Shown piece by piece: positions 1-11,929 of a DNA stretch of 64,000 bases. The position numbers and the translations under genes are program-made. How positions within the stretch are numbered: the stretch's first letter is position 1; each line of letters starts with the position of its first letter. Source of the stretch: Diphasiastrum complanatum (lineage: Eukaryota > Streptophyta > Lycopodiopsida > Lycopodiales > Lycopodiaceae); NCBI GenBank assembly GCA_029204225.1, contig MU832011.1:27688-91687 (forward strand), in the 5' to 3' direction. The notes under the pieces were generated by a model. That model did no database searches. It was not told the origin of the DNA and saw nothing but the letters and a program-made list of their open reading frames with translations.

Positions 1-1133
1 GAGCATGCATGACAATAGTACTTGCCCTTGATATGAAGGTAAGATTTAATTGATTAGAACACCAATAAAAGACTATGAGTTTATGCTATAAAACTACACT
101 ACCATTAATTCGATACTTTTGGTGTGTTATTGATAGGGCCCAATTTGCGTGGTGCCGGACGTTAAGGGATTGGCACCGGAACAGATGTACGTCAGCGGTT
201 TTTTTACACAAAAAAAAGAAGATGGGTAGCTCACAGGAAATCACCTCACCTCACATTCATGTATGAACTTCTATGATGCTATTTGAAAAAGTAGTAACAC
301 TCCGTACTTCTATGCAGTTCTTTAAGACGTTCGGAATGACACTTTTTACATTTAAAAAAGAGTGCTTTTAAGTTATCAACCAAAAACAAAAAAAAAAATT
401 ATATTGCAAATATTTATAATCACACTCCTTATTCTTTAAAATGTTATCTTTGTTTAAAAGCAAAAATGCAGCCTATATAAGTGAGCCGTGAATGGTTTCG
501 GAGTTTGATTTTGAAGGGCTTGAATGGCATGGATTTGCCCAAGCCTTCAAATGCTCAAATTCCCAAAAAAGTTACATGGAAAGTCCGTGGGGCTAGCATG
601 GCACGGATCTGCCCTAGTACTTGACACTATGATCAAAATCATGTCTCTTTGTACTTGTGCATGGATAAATAGCTTCTTACGTATTTTTACTCTGTTGTGA
701 ACTAAATACATTCTCTTCGCTCTTGTATTGATCAGTATGGCATATGCCCTGATATGGTTTCGATTCAAGGGCCAAATGTATTGCTATTTATAAGTTGCAT
801 GTTTGGAAAGACTAGACAAATGTTTTGCTATTATATTCATGCTGATAAAATAGTGAATCTTGTTTCGGACATGGATAACAATTGATGTTCAGCTATGACA
901 CATGCCTTCCTCACTTAACTAACTCGTGCAATTTTGTTTTGTGGGATGGTGGCAGGTAACAGCTGGGTGTCCTAAAACTTGCTTCACTTTTTGGTACTCT
1001 CTGTACTGTAAGACTTTATACAGCTTTATTTTAAATTGTTATGCTATAAATTGAAGGGTTCAAAGGGTTTGGTCTTGATTTGTCAAGAGGGACTATGTAA
1101 TGTTCTGTTACTCTCTCAAAGCATCTTTTTAAG
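1..1133. other. Non-coding flank, nothing recognised
   Basis: AT-rich sequence with short A/T runs. I see no long coding stretch, LTR edge, primer-binding site or RNA gene. It may hold upstream sequence of the decayed gene that seems to begin at 1134. Confidence 0.5.
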
Positions 1134-2823
1134 ATGCCAACCCAACTACCTTTTGGCCGAGGTAGTACCAAACCTTTACCTTCACTTGTATTTTATGACT
1201 AACATGGTCTGTTTTATGATGTAGTCCACATGATGGTTCCATGATGCTGTTATTCTTGGTTATCGGGAGCCCCTTCCTCCTCCTAACCCTTTTGTTCAGA
1301 CTATCATTTGTTGCATGAAGAAAGTTGTTGACGTTCACAAACTTATTACTTCTTATGATAAGACTACTTGTGATGTTGTTGGACTTGATGATAAGATCTT
1401 TTGCCTTGCTGACTTGATGACTACTATGGATTGAATCAAACTATATGTGGATTTTTAAAGAAGGAATTATTAAGCATGGTTGAAAAAATCTTTATAGATC
1501 TCTCTAATTATGCTGAACGTATTGTTGTTGAAGAAAGTTTCTGCAATTTACAAATTCATAAGATATCTGTTTGTTTGAAAAAAGAAAATGGTGACCTTTT
1601 TATTGATACCCCTACCCCTATTGAACCTCCTACCTCACTGCATCCTTTGATCTTTACCGAAGACCTTGATAATGATAGTGTGTCACAGTTACTATAATAG
1701 ATGCATTGAGAGTATAAATGTTAAACAACTTTATTCTGAGACTTTACTTCATATATTTGGTTACATTGATGACATCTATGAACAGATTGTGTTTGGTTAG
1801 ACCTTTTTTTTGCATGTGAAACATGAATGGTATAAGCCCTTTCAGATATTTTGTGATTTCAATACTGATAATATTCCACCCTGTATGTGTTCATATTTTA
1901 AACGTTTTAAAGAGTTTATTGACAAAAACTTTGGGCATGTTATTTCTATGAATACTGGAATTATCTATAGTAAACTCTTAAGAAATGACCTGAACAAGGG
2001 ACTTAATCATATTCCGCTATGTCAGTTTAATATTAATGAGGCCGCTTTGGAACTTTATCATGGATGGTTAAAATTAGCTACTTTCTTAGCCAGTTACCCG
2101 AATGTGGATCATGATATTATTGTGAAACATGCTCTTATTTGCAAGCTTACTGTGACAATTTTTTTAAAGAAGACTAGATGGTTACATTGTAAAAGCTGCA
2201 CAAAGAAGGATTTAAAAATGTGACTGGATCACTTCCTTACTGTATGTGGATGGACTGAAGACTATTATACGAAGAATGATCTTGTATGCTTTTAAATTCA
2301 GCAAGAACAAATTCTTGCCTATAAGTGAAAATCTAATTCTGAGGATTGTAAATGAAAACGGACTTTTAAATAAAGAACAACCACCTACCAATGACAATGC
2401 TAAATGGATCTATCCTCTGGAGTACCTGACCATCAAAGGCAAAGAGACTAATGCCAATACGGTGAACTTCTTGACCATTACTACTACCCTTGATTTTGAG
2501 TTTGGTCTTTTTTATATGCAACATTTCTTTAAAAGAAGGGAACTACCTTTTCCTTTTCTGCAATTCATACACTGGGCTTCCAATAGACCGATCTTTAACT
2601 TGTATGAGGTTATCGTTGCACAGATCATTTCTGCTATGTATAGTTGTAGCGATCAAACTGCTTTTATTAAGGAAATCAATGAGATTGTTTTGACATTTCA
2701 AAAAAATGACTTCATGAAAGAAAGACTCTACGAAATTATTAACAAGATTTTCGTGCACAATATGTTCCCTGGTCTCATGTTCACTCTACCAATAAATGCT
2801 GATTTTCTCTTGGTGGGCAGTTA
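1134..2823 (+). pseudogene. Decayed unrecognised protein gene, about 560 codons in several frames
   Basis: Function unknown. Protein-like coding passes from frame to frame: an ATG at 1134 opens a short stretch (MPTQLPFGRGSTKPLPSL), then 1234-1434, 1431-1697, about 1732-1797, 1810-2223 and 2216-2823. Each passage has balanced, mostly polar and aromatic composition and breaks near a stop or one-base shift, as expected of one old reading frame with at least six lesions. The last 200 residues are the longest intact piece (rich in F, I, N, K) and end at a TAG directly before a CT tract. I see no zinc finger, protease, polymerase or integrase motif and no clear membrane segment. It could be a decayed host gene, a captured transposon gene or an endogenised viral protein; the sequence alone does not decide. 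Introns could explain some breaks, but clean GT-AG pairs were not evident. Confidence 0.45.
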
Positions 2824-2824
2824 G

Positions 2825-2826
<2 letters not shown>

Positions 2827-2897
<71 letters not shown>
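2827..2897. repeat. (CT)n microsatellite, 71 bp
   Basis: Uninterrupted CT dinucleotide run beginning three bases after the stop codon of the decayed frame. Confidence 0.98.
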
Positions 2898-2899
<2 letters not shown>

Positions 2900-3171
2900 G
2901 AATGCTATTTTATCAAGATAATCCATGTACACATGTCATGGTTGAGTTTTGACCCCTATTATGGTTGTTTTTAACAACTCCGACCAAAGAGAATACCAAC
3001 CCTGTTGGTGAAACATATATAACCACATCAACAATAATCTTGTGAAGAGATTTCTTTTTTTTAAAAGAGGGTGGGTTATTGGGAGACACAATGACTTGCC
3101 CTACAAGTTTGTGATGAAGAGTGAGGATTTGTCCTTCCCCAGTGCGTTGAATCCAACGATGAGCATCATAG

Positions 3172-3824
3172 TGTGAAAATTGTCAACATTTCCTAGCTAG
3201 TTTGAGGCCTAAATTGGCAATTTTTGTACATAGTTTTGGATCTAACTTTTCACACGTGTGAAAGAGACCTAGATATTTTTATTTTAGTATATATTTCATA
3301 TTGAAGAAGTATCAAACTTTAGAACCTTCGAAATGACACCAAAATCATATTATTTGGACATATAGGCCAAAATTGGCTATTTTAGGCTACTGGTGCTCTA
3401 AAATTGGGTCCTAAGTTCTAGAGAGCGGAGAGATAGTCATCTCTCTCACCTATACTAGGCTAAAATTTGTGGAGAACAAGTTGGAAAAACTTATTGTAAT
3501 GTTGAGAGAGATCAATAGATCATTGTCACAGTTTCTTCCTCCGTTGTGAACATTGCTTTGTGTATTGTCTTTAAGCTTTTGTGTATGATCTTAGGAGCTT
3601 TCCAAAAGTGGTAGGCTATTGTTGTAGGGCTGGTATGCTACTATTTTGGCTACCATCAGTACTTTTTATTAGTTTCTTCTGTCTCTTGAATGCTTTGTGA
3701 AGTTCATGTGTATCAAAGATAGCATTAGGATGCTTTGCCATTTCTAACTTTTGTAGCTTGTTGTGCAAAGATCTTAGCCAAGTATTTTGGGAGCTTGGAT
3801 CCATTCAAGTTCCACTTTTTCACA
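3172..3824 (+). repeat. CopA 5' LTR
   Basis: Begins TGTGAAAATTG and ends CTTTTTCACA. It carries the 16-bp perfect palindrome TTTCACACGTGTGAAA at 3248-3263 (a G-box CACGTG inside) and a TATA-like AGTATATATTTC near 3286. Confidence 0.9.
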
Positions 3825-3836
3825 TGGTATCAGAGC
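3825..3836 (+). other. CopA primer-binding site
   Basis: TGGTATCAGAGC directly abuts the LTR end. This is the standard plant copia/gypsy site complementary to the 3' end of initiator-Met tRNA, used to start minus-strand DNA synthesis. Confidence 0.9.
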
Positions 3837-3938
3837 TAGTTGTCTATTATTTTTAGTAAGGTTTTCATTTATGTTGATATTTGGATGTTCAAGTTCTAGC
3901 ATGATTATGCGTTGCATTGTTGATCAAATCTTACTAAC

Positions 3939-6728
3939 TATAAAGTCCTAAATCCAAGGATCCTATTCTAAACATGCCAATCACAAGCAACACAAGGGAA
4001 CCTGATGGTGGACAAACCAACCCAACCAATCTAGATCGAACGGATCTAGCCCCCAAGCTATGGATCAATCATTGAAAGAGGAATGAGGCATCACACCAGC
4101 AGCATCCTACCACCGGTCATGCTATCAAGCCTACACTAGTGAGAGCCCAATAGGTATACTTATACCCTCCAAGGCCCATGCACCACTAGTAGTGCACTGT
4201 GACACCTCACTGGACACCTCAGCAGCCTATCTGAGCCACGTCATCCAGTTCCCCAATGACGCACTGATAGACCCATACAAATCCACCATCAAGTGTTTAG
4301 ACCTACAACCATTAATTATGACCATGTACACATAAGGGCCCCAATTCCCTTATAGTCACAATTAACTTACGGGTTGTTGGTCTACCAGTCCCTAGCGTGG
4401 ACACGCTACCGAGACCAGTCATGGGCATGACATTCTTCCCCCCTTATTCAAGTTCTGTCCTCAGAACTTAAAACTGAGAAAGTTCCTCCTTAAGCTTCAT
4501 TCCTGTAACCAGAAATCATCATCGATTGTACATCCCTTCCATCGAATCAAATACTTGGTAACTATACGATTTCTCAATCGTTTAGTTCTTTGATCGAAGA
4601 TCCTTTCGGGTTCAAGATGAGACACACCTGATGATTCATCCAACAGGTCCAACTGATCTCCAGATCCAAGATGCTCTCCTTCACGTAGACTTTTTCAGAG
4701 ACGTCTTACGTGAAATACGGGATGCACATGAGATCCATCCAGGAGTTCTGATTGGTAAGCTAAGGATCCGATATTTTCAAGATCTTAAACAATCTTCTAT
4801 ATCTAGAGGATGAATAATAATGCAAGTCGGTATGCATTACACTTGAATCCATCGAGATTCTCAAAGAATACCCAACCCTCCACTTGGAAGTCTCTCGGTG
4901 ATCTTTTTAGGCTTGCATAATGTCGGTCCCCATCCTAGGTACCCTAGACATTCTCACGTGCAATCCGTAGCATTTCCCACATATCATGTAGGAAATCCGC
5001 TACTTCCTGAAACTTGAACGTCTGAGTCTCTATCGCAATGGTATAGGTTTAAAATTATACGTAAGTACGTATGGGCTATAACTGGTAGCCAAATGCTTAC
5101 TATAACCCAATCTCCATCAAGGTGATTACCTCTATGGAGAGAAAATATGAATAGAAATCTTAACTGATTTTTTGATTTTGTAGGTAATCCTTCTTTAAAG
5201 CGATCAAATATAACTAGAATCTGAACTATGATTCCTCAGTCATAATTCATCGGATTCTTGTCCTATACTTAATAAAAGAAGGTAACTACCAATGATTAGA
5301 AGAACTATAAGTTCAGAGTCATCTCTAGTTTAGCAAATACGGCCGACCAAAAGTGACCAGCGAACTTCGAATCGCGAATGTTCATAATGCCACTTTGGTA
5401 ATCCGTCAAACCAAAACACTGTACTCTAATTACTTGGTCTTTACCCAAGTAAACATAGTCGATTTGGTAAGATGGCCTAGTCATTACCAAAATTCCACTA
5501 TCTTGTTTTATTCTTCCAAGGTAGTTTACCATGAATACAATCCTCTCCTATGGATTAGTTATTCCCTAGAATCTGAGTTATGATTCACCAATCTCAACTC
5601 TCTAAATTCTCGAGACCAAACCATATCATAAGAGTACATCATGAGAGTGCATTACAATTCTTAAAAGACACATGAGCTATTCACAAAGTCATTTCCATCT
5701 GGAAAGTTCCAGACTTTTACAACTCACACACGGTGCCAATATAAAGATTGTAATCTAAAAAATGCCCTTACTTTAGACATGGCACAAATTGTCATTCCAA
5801 AGTTAGGGTCCCAATCTAGAATAACTTAAGATTTATCGGAACCTCATGACGAGAAGTTCTAACTTTTGGCAAACAACTATCCAACTCTCCTGAGTCTTCC
5901 GGGATAGCATTCCATCCTTTCCGAACGGGAAAAGATAAGTCCCAAAAAGTTTTCATGTATTCTATGCACACCCATCAGTAAATGAATCCAAAATGACTCA
6001 TAAACGTTGTAACTTATAAGCAATACATCTCAACAACAATATCCATAAGTAAGATTATATTGTTGATTTTCTACAACTAACTCAGAAGTAACGCTTCTGA
6101 ATCGATTAGCTGTATCTGATTTAGAAAATATTTTAAATGTCTAGGTGTGGTACCAAACACCACATTTAATCTGATTCTAAATCACTTCTAGGTTGATAAG
6201 CAATTCTCAATGAGAAATTACTAACCCAGCGAGAAATTGTCTTAAACACAATTCTCATCAATATGCCTATGTATCAAAACCATTGTATGCTTCAAAATCT
6301 AATTCATACAATTTTTCAAACCATTACGTTCCATAACCAACTTAAGTGCCTTCGTAAAATTACAGTCCTTAATGACTATAAAAAGCCTATGGAAACCAAC
6401 AAACAAAAAAAAAAGGGAAAAAGAAAAAACTTCTAACAATCTCTAGGCAATCCTTCCCCTTTTCTACCTACCCAGGCACCAACTTAAGTTTAACTACAAG
6501 AAAACTTAAAGTGTGTCACACAAACCCCCCCCCCCCCCCCCCCACCCCCCACCCCCTTCTCACCATAAACCTAAGCCATTGCTCTGATACCAATATAAAG
6601 TCCTAAATCCAAGGATCCTATTCTAGGCATGCCAATCACAAGCAACACAAGGGAACCTAATGGTGGGCAAACCAACGAAACCAATCTAGATCGAACGGAT
6701 CTAGCCCCCAAGCTATGGATCAATCATT
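3939..6728 (-). mobile_element. GypA-2: truncated chromodomain gypsy nested in CopA
   Basis: Minus-strand relative of GypA-1 (14347-21273). A full LTR lies at 3939-4432 (plus strand starts TATAAAGTCC, ends GGGCATGACA) followed by a reversed polypurine tract TTCTTCCCCCCTTA. The other LTR is only a 135-bp stump (6594-6728) next to a reversed primer site GCTCTGATACCA (6581-6592). Recognisable remains inside are the integrase stretch GHFWSAVFAKLE near 5305-5370 and the reversed tail/chromodomain region at about 4480-4680; both match GypA-1 closely. Most of pol and all of gag are gone or unreadable. The outer end is cut off, so no matching target duplication is visible. Confidence 0.8.
6525..6552. 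repeat. Poly-C tract
   Basis: Nineteen consecutive C (6525-6543) followed by two shorter C runs split by A, inside the 5' leader of GypA-2. Confidence 0.95.
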
Positions 6729-6799
6729 TGTTTATTGTGAGGCTTGTGCATATTCAATACTAACAATGTTCTGTTCAATCTATTGTTGACAATTTCCAC

Positions 6800-6875
6800 T
6801 TCTGTGGATGAACACTCTCCTTTGTGGATGAACACTCTCCTTAAGTGGATGAACCTTCTCCTTAAGTGGATGACA
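6800..6875 (+). repeat. Short tandem repeat, unit about 21 bp
   Basis: Four imperfect copies of GTGGATGAACACTCTCCTTAA in the CopA leader between the nested gypsy and gag. Open frames on the minus strand here simply reflect this repeat. Confidence 0.85.
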
Positions 6876-7647
6876 AATACTCTTTGAGTGATTTTGTATT
6901 TCTCCAAAAGGCTGAGCAAAGCTCCCACTTGGATGAAAGATCCCCTTTTGGGTGAATAGATTGTCAACAATATTTTGCATAAATTTTGGTGTACTTTCTT
7001 GAGCATGTACGTAACTCTCCTTATGTAATTTGATTGGAGCATTTGGTGGAAGGTTATAACCATTATGCAAATGTGTTTTCAGGTTCTTAACAGGTTGAGG
7101 AACATTCTCATGTGAAGTGATCTTAGATCTACATCTAAACACCAAGATTTGACAAGCTAATGAAGCTAGTCTTGTGATTCACTAAGTATGCTCTTTCATT
7201 CACCTCTAAAGCTTGTATTTATTATTTGCTGGAGTTTATAAACTTTTAGAAGTGTGGTTTACATGTGGTTTTACAGGTTGAATCAATATCTTAGTGTGTT
7301 GATCATATGTTGATCAAGTTTGTTCAATTCTAGGAATTCTTGGCAGCCTAGTCTTGCTGCAAGTAACTCTTCACATCATAACTTGATTTGGTCACTTGCT
7401 AGAAAGTTTGAGAGCTTAAGAAAGAGTGTGTTCATGTTGGTTTGAGTTTGTAATCCATTCTTAGTGTGTGCAAAGTGTTGCATGCATTTCAATCTTCCAT
7501 TCTATGCTTGAAAATCAGCCAGGTTCAAGATAGAAATGTTTTAGGGTCCTAGATCTTCTGAGATCTCCTTATCCATCATTTGTTGAAAGGAAAGTGAGTG
7601 CTAGGTGCATTAGGACAGAGCCTAGAAGTTGAAGAATCATTATATTC

Positions 7648-8560
7648 ATGGCTTCCAATGGTGGGATCATATTAGAAACTAATGATAGGTTGAGTTCATC
7701 AAACTACTCTACCTGGAAAGTAAGGATGGAATCCTTACTTGAGTTGAATGAACTCATGGACATAGTTGCAGGAACTGAAGAGAGACCACCCACAATTCAA
7801 GAGCAACAAATGTTTAATAAGAAGACTAAAAGAGCTCTTCATATCATTAAAATGGATGTTACCAATGAACTTCTCAAGGAAGTTGATAAGTGTCAAAGTG
7901 CAAGAAAGGCATGGAATGCCTTGAAGAAACTCTTTGAATCAAAGTCCACATCTAGGGCATTGACCCTAAGGAGACAAATATTTTCTAGTAGACAAAGAGA
8001 GGGAAAAAGTGCTCATGCATATAACTTGAGGGTTAAGTCCTTAAGTGATGATCTAGCATGCATTGATGAAAGCATAAAAGATGGTGAAATAGTCTAGGTT
8101 ATGTTGAATGGTTTGCTAGATGAACATGCTAACCTTGTGCAAAGTTTTGCCATTCAAAGAGTCTTGCCAAGTGTGGTTGACTTGCAAGAAATCTTATTGG
8201 CTGAAGAACATAGGTTGCAATCAAAGCTTGATGGTGCATCTTTGCAAGGTGGAGGTGAAGAGGCTTTCTTTGGCAAAAGGCAAAGTCAAAGGCAAAGGTA
8301 AAGGCAAAGGGAAATGTTCCAAAGGTGGTAACTCGGATCATGATGATCACTCTTCCTCCTCCTCTTCTACTTCTTTTAGAAAGAAACATAAGTCAAAGTT
8401 CAAGTGCTTTTATTGTGGAATAAAAGGTCATTTTGCAAATGAATGTCATAAGAAGCAAAGTAATGAAGGTAACAAGCAAAACAACTTTTGTACTTCTAAT
8501 GAGGATCTAGGTTCTTGTGATTCTCTCACGATGTATTTTTCAAGTCTAATGTCAAGGTGA
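7648..8560 (+). pseudogene. gag: CopA Gag (capsid plus zinc knuckle), frame-broken
   Basis: Encodes the retrotransposon structural protein that forms the cytoplasmic virus-like particle. The ATG at 7648 starts MASNGGIILETNDRLSSSNY, which aligns with CopD Gag; both share STWKVRMESLLE and the STSRALTLRRQIFS-type block. An amber codon at 8095-8097 interrupts after 149 residues where CopD reads on (CopD VQVILNGLLDDHAN, here V-stop-VMLNGLLDEHAN). The frame continues at 8101, then slips near 8270 to the frame holding a CCHC knuckle CFYCGIKGHFANEC around 8405-8446. Lys/Gly-rich and Ser-rich stretches precede the knuckle. No protease motif follows. Confidence 0.85.
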
Positions 8561-9635
8561 ATGATAGTGAGGGTTCATTATCATTACCTATATCATTGAA
8601 GTCCAAGTTTGACAAGAAAAAGTACTTCAATCATTCTTATGTTAAAGGTACTATATATTTTTTTTATGGCTTCTAATGTTCGAGATTCTTCCATTTCTTA
8701 TGATGCAACTATCAAGAGAGAGATTGCTAACTTTTGTGGTGTGATCATTAAGAGGGAGTCTTGTGAAGGAAAGGGCAAAGGAAGAGTGACTCTTGGGAAA
8801 ATCCAAGGCATGGATCTTACATCTATTCATCAACCCAAGGATGCTATGATTGTCGTGGAGTGTTCATGCATGATCAAGATGGCAAAAGGTTGGATGAAGA
8901 AGACTACATGGAACAACTCAAGTGGCAATTTCTTCAAGGCAAGGAAGATCTCATTGAGGTTTGGTTTGAATTCAAATAGGCTGGTTTGATTAGGTTTGAT
9001 ACTCAATTTCATCTACTCTACTTCTTGTTGGATAGAATTGTAGAAATCTATCTTTTGGTTTATGATGGTGACATTGTTTTTGCTAACTATAATGAAAGGT
9101 AGAAAATCAAGCAATGATAAGATCTTTTGGGTATCTTCAGAGGTTCGGATCTGAAGATGTTTATAAATGCAAAGTCCTTGATGTTTTATTGGAAGATCAA
9201 GATGTTGATTTTGAATTGCTTCATCAACACCAAGAAGCAAGTAACAATTGGAAGCTAGTCAAAAGCATCAAAGGGGAGCCACATGTAGCAAGGAAGTGTC
9301 CTTTTACTCTACCTTACTTGTTTAATCTCATGTATGAACATTGTCATGTCAATGTGTTGGAATTGTCAAAATTCAATGAAACTAGTTCCATAGTTTTGCA
9401 TCCTTTGGATCTTGGAGATGGAATAGTTATCATTGCTGGTTTTTATGATCAAGTACATGCATTCATTCAAATCTTGAAAGATATTAAAGTGGTCAATATA
9501 TTTACTTTTGAGCAAAGTTCAAGATCTAACATCCTAGTATTGGCAAATTGGCAAATTGTTGACAATGTAAGATCAAGGGTTGGCAAATCTTGTGGAGATA
9601 CTTCAAGTATTTCAAGTTTAGGTTTTGCTCATTAA
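8551..9635 (+). pseudogene. Unrecognised CopA cargo region, including an intact 173-codon frame
   Basis: Where pol should be, the sequence keeps coding-like text without pol motifs. One passage (about 8866-8988) reads HDQDGKRLDEEDYMEQLKWQ and continues past a stop with LLVYDGDIVFAN near 9055-9090. A second frame, 9114-9635, encodes 173 residues beginning MIRSFGYLQRFGSEDVYKCK, rich in Val, Asp and Leu, with no cysteine cluster, signal or membrane segment. It may be one former protein in two frames. I cannot name the family. It could be a captured host fragment or an extra open frame of this lineage. It lies between gag and the 3' LTR and would be packaged with the element RNA. Confidence 0.45.
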
Positions 9636-10083
9636 AATGGAGCAGAGAACACATCATTTTGACATTCAATCACTCAAGGGCTTTCATGGATTGGAGATCT
9701 AAAAAGACAAGATGGTGATGGAGATTCATTCATGGAGATATATGATGCATTCACTTTGGGTGGAATGTGGAGGCATGCAAACACTTGTTGGTTATTTTCA
9801 CTTACAACTTGTTTGCTACTGTTTTACAGAGAATTTAAAGGTGGATACATGGAAGAATCCTTTCATTATAAATCTATATTCTTTTACATGTATCTTGTTC
9901 ACCATTCTATGTAAAATTGATGTAAGAAATAGTGAAGCATCCTATATGGACACTGTTATCTATATTAATCATGTTGTACTTCATATTGTACACATTAGAA
10001 CAATTGAGAAGAGATCTATTGTCATGATGGAGATCATTCTTAGGTTGGAGCAAAGTAGTATTGTAAAACTGGCAAGTTAAGTT

Positions 10084-10093
10084 GAAGAGGGAG
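10084..10093 (+). other. CopA polypurine tract
   Basis: GAAGAGGGAG immediately before the 3' LTR; the same GTTGAAGAGGGAG sits before the CopD LTR. It primes plus-strand DNA synthesis. Confidence 0.85.
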
Positions 10094-10747
10094 TGTGAAA
10101 ATTATCAACATTTCCTAGCTAGTTTGAGGCCTAAATCGGCATTTTTTGTACATAGTTTTGGATCTAACCTTTCACACGTGTGAAAGAGACCTAGATACTT
10201 TTATTTTAGTATATATTTCATATAAAAGGAGTCTCAAACTTCAGGACCTTCAAAATGACACCAAAATCATGTTATTTGAAAATATAGGCCAAAATTGGCT
10301 ATTTTAGACTACTGGTGCCCTAAAATTGTGTCCTAAGTTCTAGAGAGAGGAGAGAGAGTCATCTCTCTCACCTATATTAGACTGAAATTCGTGGAGAATA
10401 GGTTGGAGAAACGTATTGTATTGTTGAGACAGATCAATAGATCATTGTCACAGTTTCTTCCTCCATTGTGAACATTGCTTTGTGTATTGTCTTCCATCTT
10501 TTGTGTATAATTTTAGGAGCTTTCCAACAGTGGTAGGCTACTGTTGTAGGGCTGGTATGCTACTATTTTTGGCTGCCATCAGTACCTTTTATTGATTTCT
10601 TTTGTCTCTTGAATGCTTTGTCAAATTCATGTTTATCAAAGGTAGCATTAGGATGCTTTGCCATTTCTAGCTTTTGTAGCTTGTTGTGCAAGATCTTAGC
10701 CAAATATTTTGGAAGTTTGAATCCATTCAAGATCCACTTTTTTCACA
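10094..10747 (+). repeat. CopA 3' LTR
   Basis: Direct copy of 3172-3824 with scattered substitutions and small indels. The G-box palindrome is preserved exactly at 10170-10185 although flanking bases have changed. Confidence 0.9.
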
Positions 10748-11078
10748 CATAATCCATAAAGTGTCTTGTTTGGACTTGAAGAAACTATAAAAGATGAGAT
10801 GGAACAACAATGGAATCCTCCTCTCTCTTATGCCTTTTCCTTTCTCTTTCTCTTCCAAATGCTATTTGTTATGAGCAAACAAGCTCATTCACAGCCTACA
10901 ATGGAGTGTTGGTTCAGTAGTTTTTGATGCATGTCAAAGTTTTCAAGGCATATTATTGTTGTTGTCTTGGAATGGAATATAGAACTAAAAAGAGTAGTTG
11001 ATATGAACAAAGGTAGGAGCCAGCAATGGATTGCTGGTCCACAATATAAATGCACCCATATATATGACCTTTTCGCAC

Positions 11079-11265
11079 TTTTCACACTTTTCACAGAAGT
11101 CAAGTTCAAGTGGGAGTGCAAATTACAAACCTTGTCACAGTTTTCACACTTTTCGCATAAGTCAAGTTCAAGAAGGAATGCGAACTACAAACTTTCTTCT
11201 AGTTTTTGCACTCTTTGCACCAGAAAAGTTCCAGAGGGAATTCGAACTTTAGCCCCTTCAATCTT
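11079..11265 (+). repeat. Degenerate tandem repeat, unit about 63 bp, three copies
   Basis: Three diverged copies of a unit built from CACTTTTCACA/CGCA, an AAGTCAAGTTCAAG core, a GGAGTGC/GGAATGC step and TACAAAC. Open frames across this span follow the repeat and are not considered genes. Confidence 0.7.
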
Positions 11266-11299
11266 TTCACAGAAACATAGGGGCTTTTTGCTGTAGACA

Positions 11300-11900
11300 T
11301 CGGACTGATGCTCCAACCATTTTGGGCAAAAACTCTTAATTTATCAATCAAACAACTGGCAAGATACCAGCATCGACAACACTATCAGATGGATTTTCAT
11401 TCTCAAAAACACAAAAAGAGGAGAGATATTTCCTTCTAACATCTACCAATCAACTCCTATCAAAGGTAGGTATATGCTGTAAAATAGTATGATTTCAGTT
11501 CAACTCATTGCAAATTACTAAATGTTCTACTATTTATGAAGTTATGAAGCTCCGTATAATTGAATGAAACATAACAAGATCACTACCTATTCAAATGTAA
11601 TAGGATGTCCTTGATTCTTACAATTAATAAAAGAGGTCTAGGGCAAATACGTATGATCTTGAAATGTGTTGTTAGGGTCTGCTAGGTTTCCTTTTGAAAC
11701 CATTACTATATGGGTTATTATGGTGTTAACATGATATATTGCTCTTCGATACTGATACTAGAAGGGTTTGTGACTTATCATGTTAAAAAGACAATGATGA
11801 CTGAATCTTCAATCCGTATTTAAATATTATACTACACATACCCCTTGACACATATGCTACTATGTTCATAATTCCAAGAGTTGGTTGGGTACTAATAAAC
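11300..11900. other. Non-coding interval
   Basis: AT-rich sequence. I see no LTR edge, coding passage or RNA gene. Confidence 0.4.
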
Positions 11901-11929
11901 TAAAAACACTTAGTTTTTTTGAAGCATTA

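Larger units (their letters stand above)
3172..10747 (+). mobile_element. CopA: gag-only Ty1/copia-type LTR retrotransposon
   Basis: Two direct LTRs of about 653 bp (3172-3824 and 10094-10747) start TGTGAAAA and end TTTTCACA. A primer-binding site TGGTATCAGAGC follows the first at once, and a purine tract GAAGAGGGAG precedes the second. Flanking five-mers CATAG (3167-3171) and CATAA (10748-10752) look like a target duplication with one change. By eye the LTRs differ at roughly 8% of sites, so the insertion is old. Inside are a truncated gypsy insertion (3939-6728), a leader, a gag gene and about 1.5 kb of unrecognised coding matter. I found no protease, integrase, reverse transcriptase or RNase H motif, so this looks like a non-autonomous TR-GAG-type element. 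Its closest relative in the window is CopD (58137-63998). Confidence 0.85.

Noticed and set aside
2212-2758. Minus-strand frames antisense to the decayed gene
   Set aside because: Shadow frames of the plus-strand passages.
6713-7145. Two overlapping minus-strand frames of about 120 codons
   Set aside because: They follow the 21-bp tandem repeat in the CopA leader, antisense to the element.
9712-10080. 122-codon plus-strand frame before the CopA polypurine tract
   Set aside because: Hydrophobic, low-information text without conserved blocks; overlapping frames present. Left inside the cargo interval and not called a gene.
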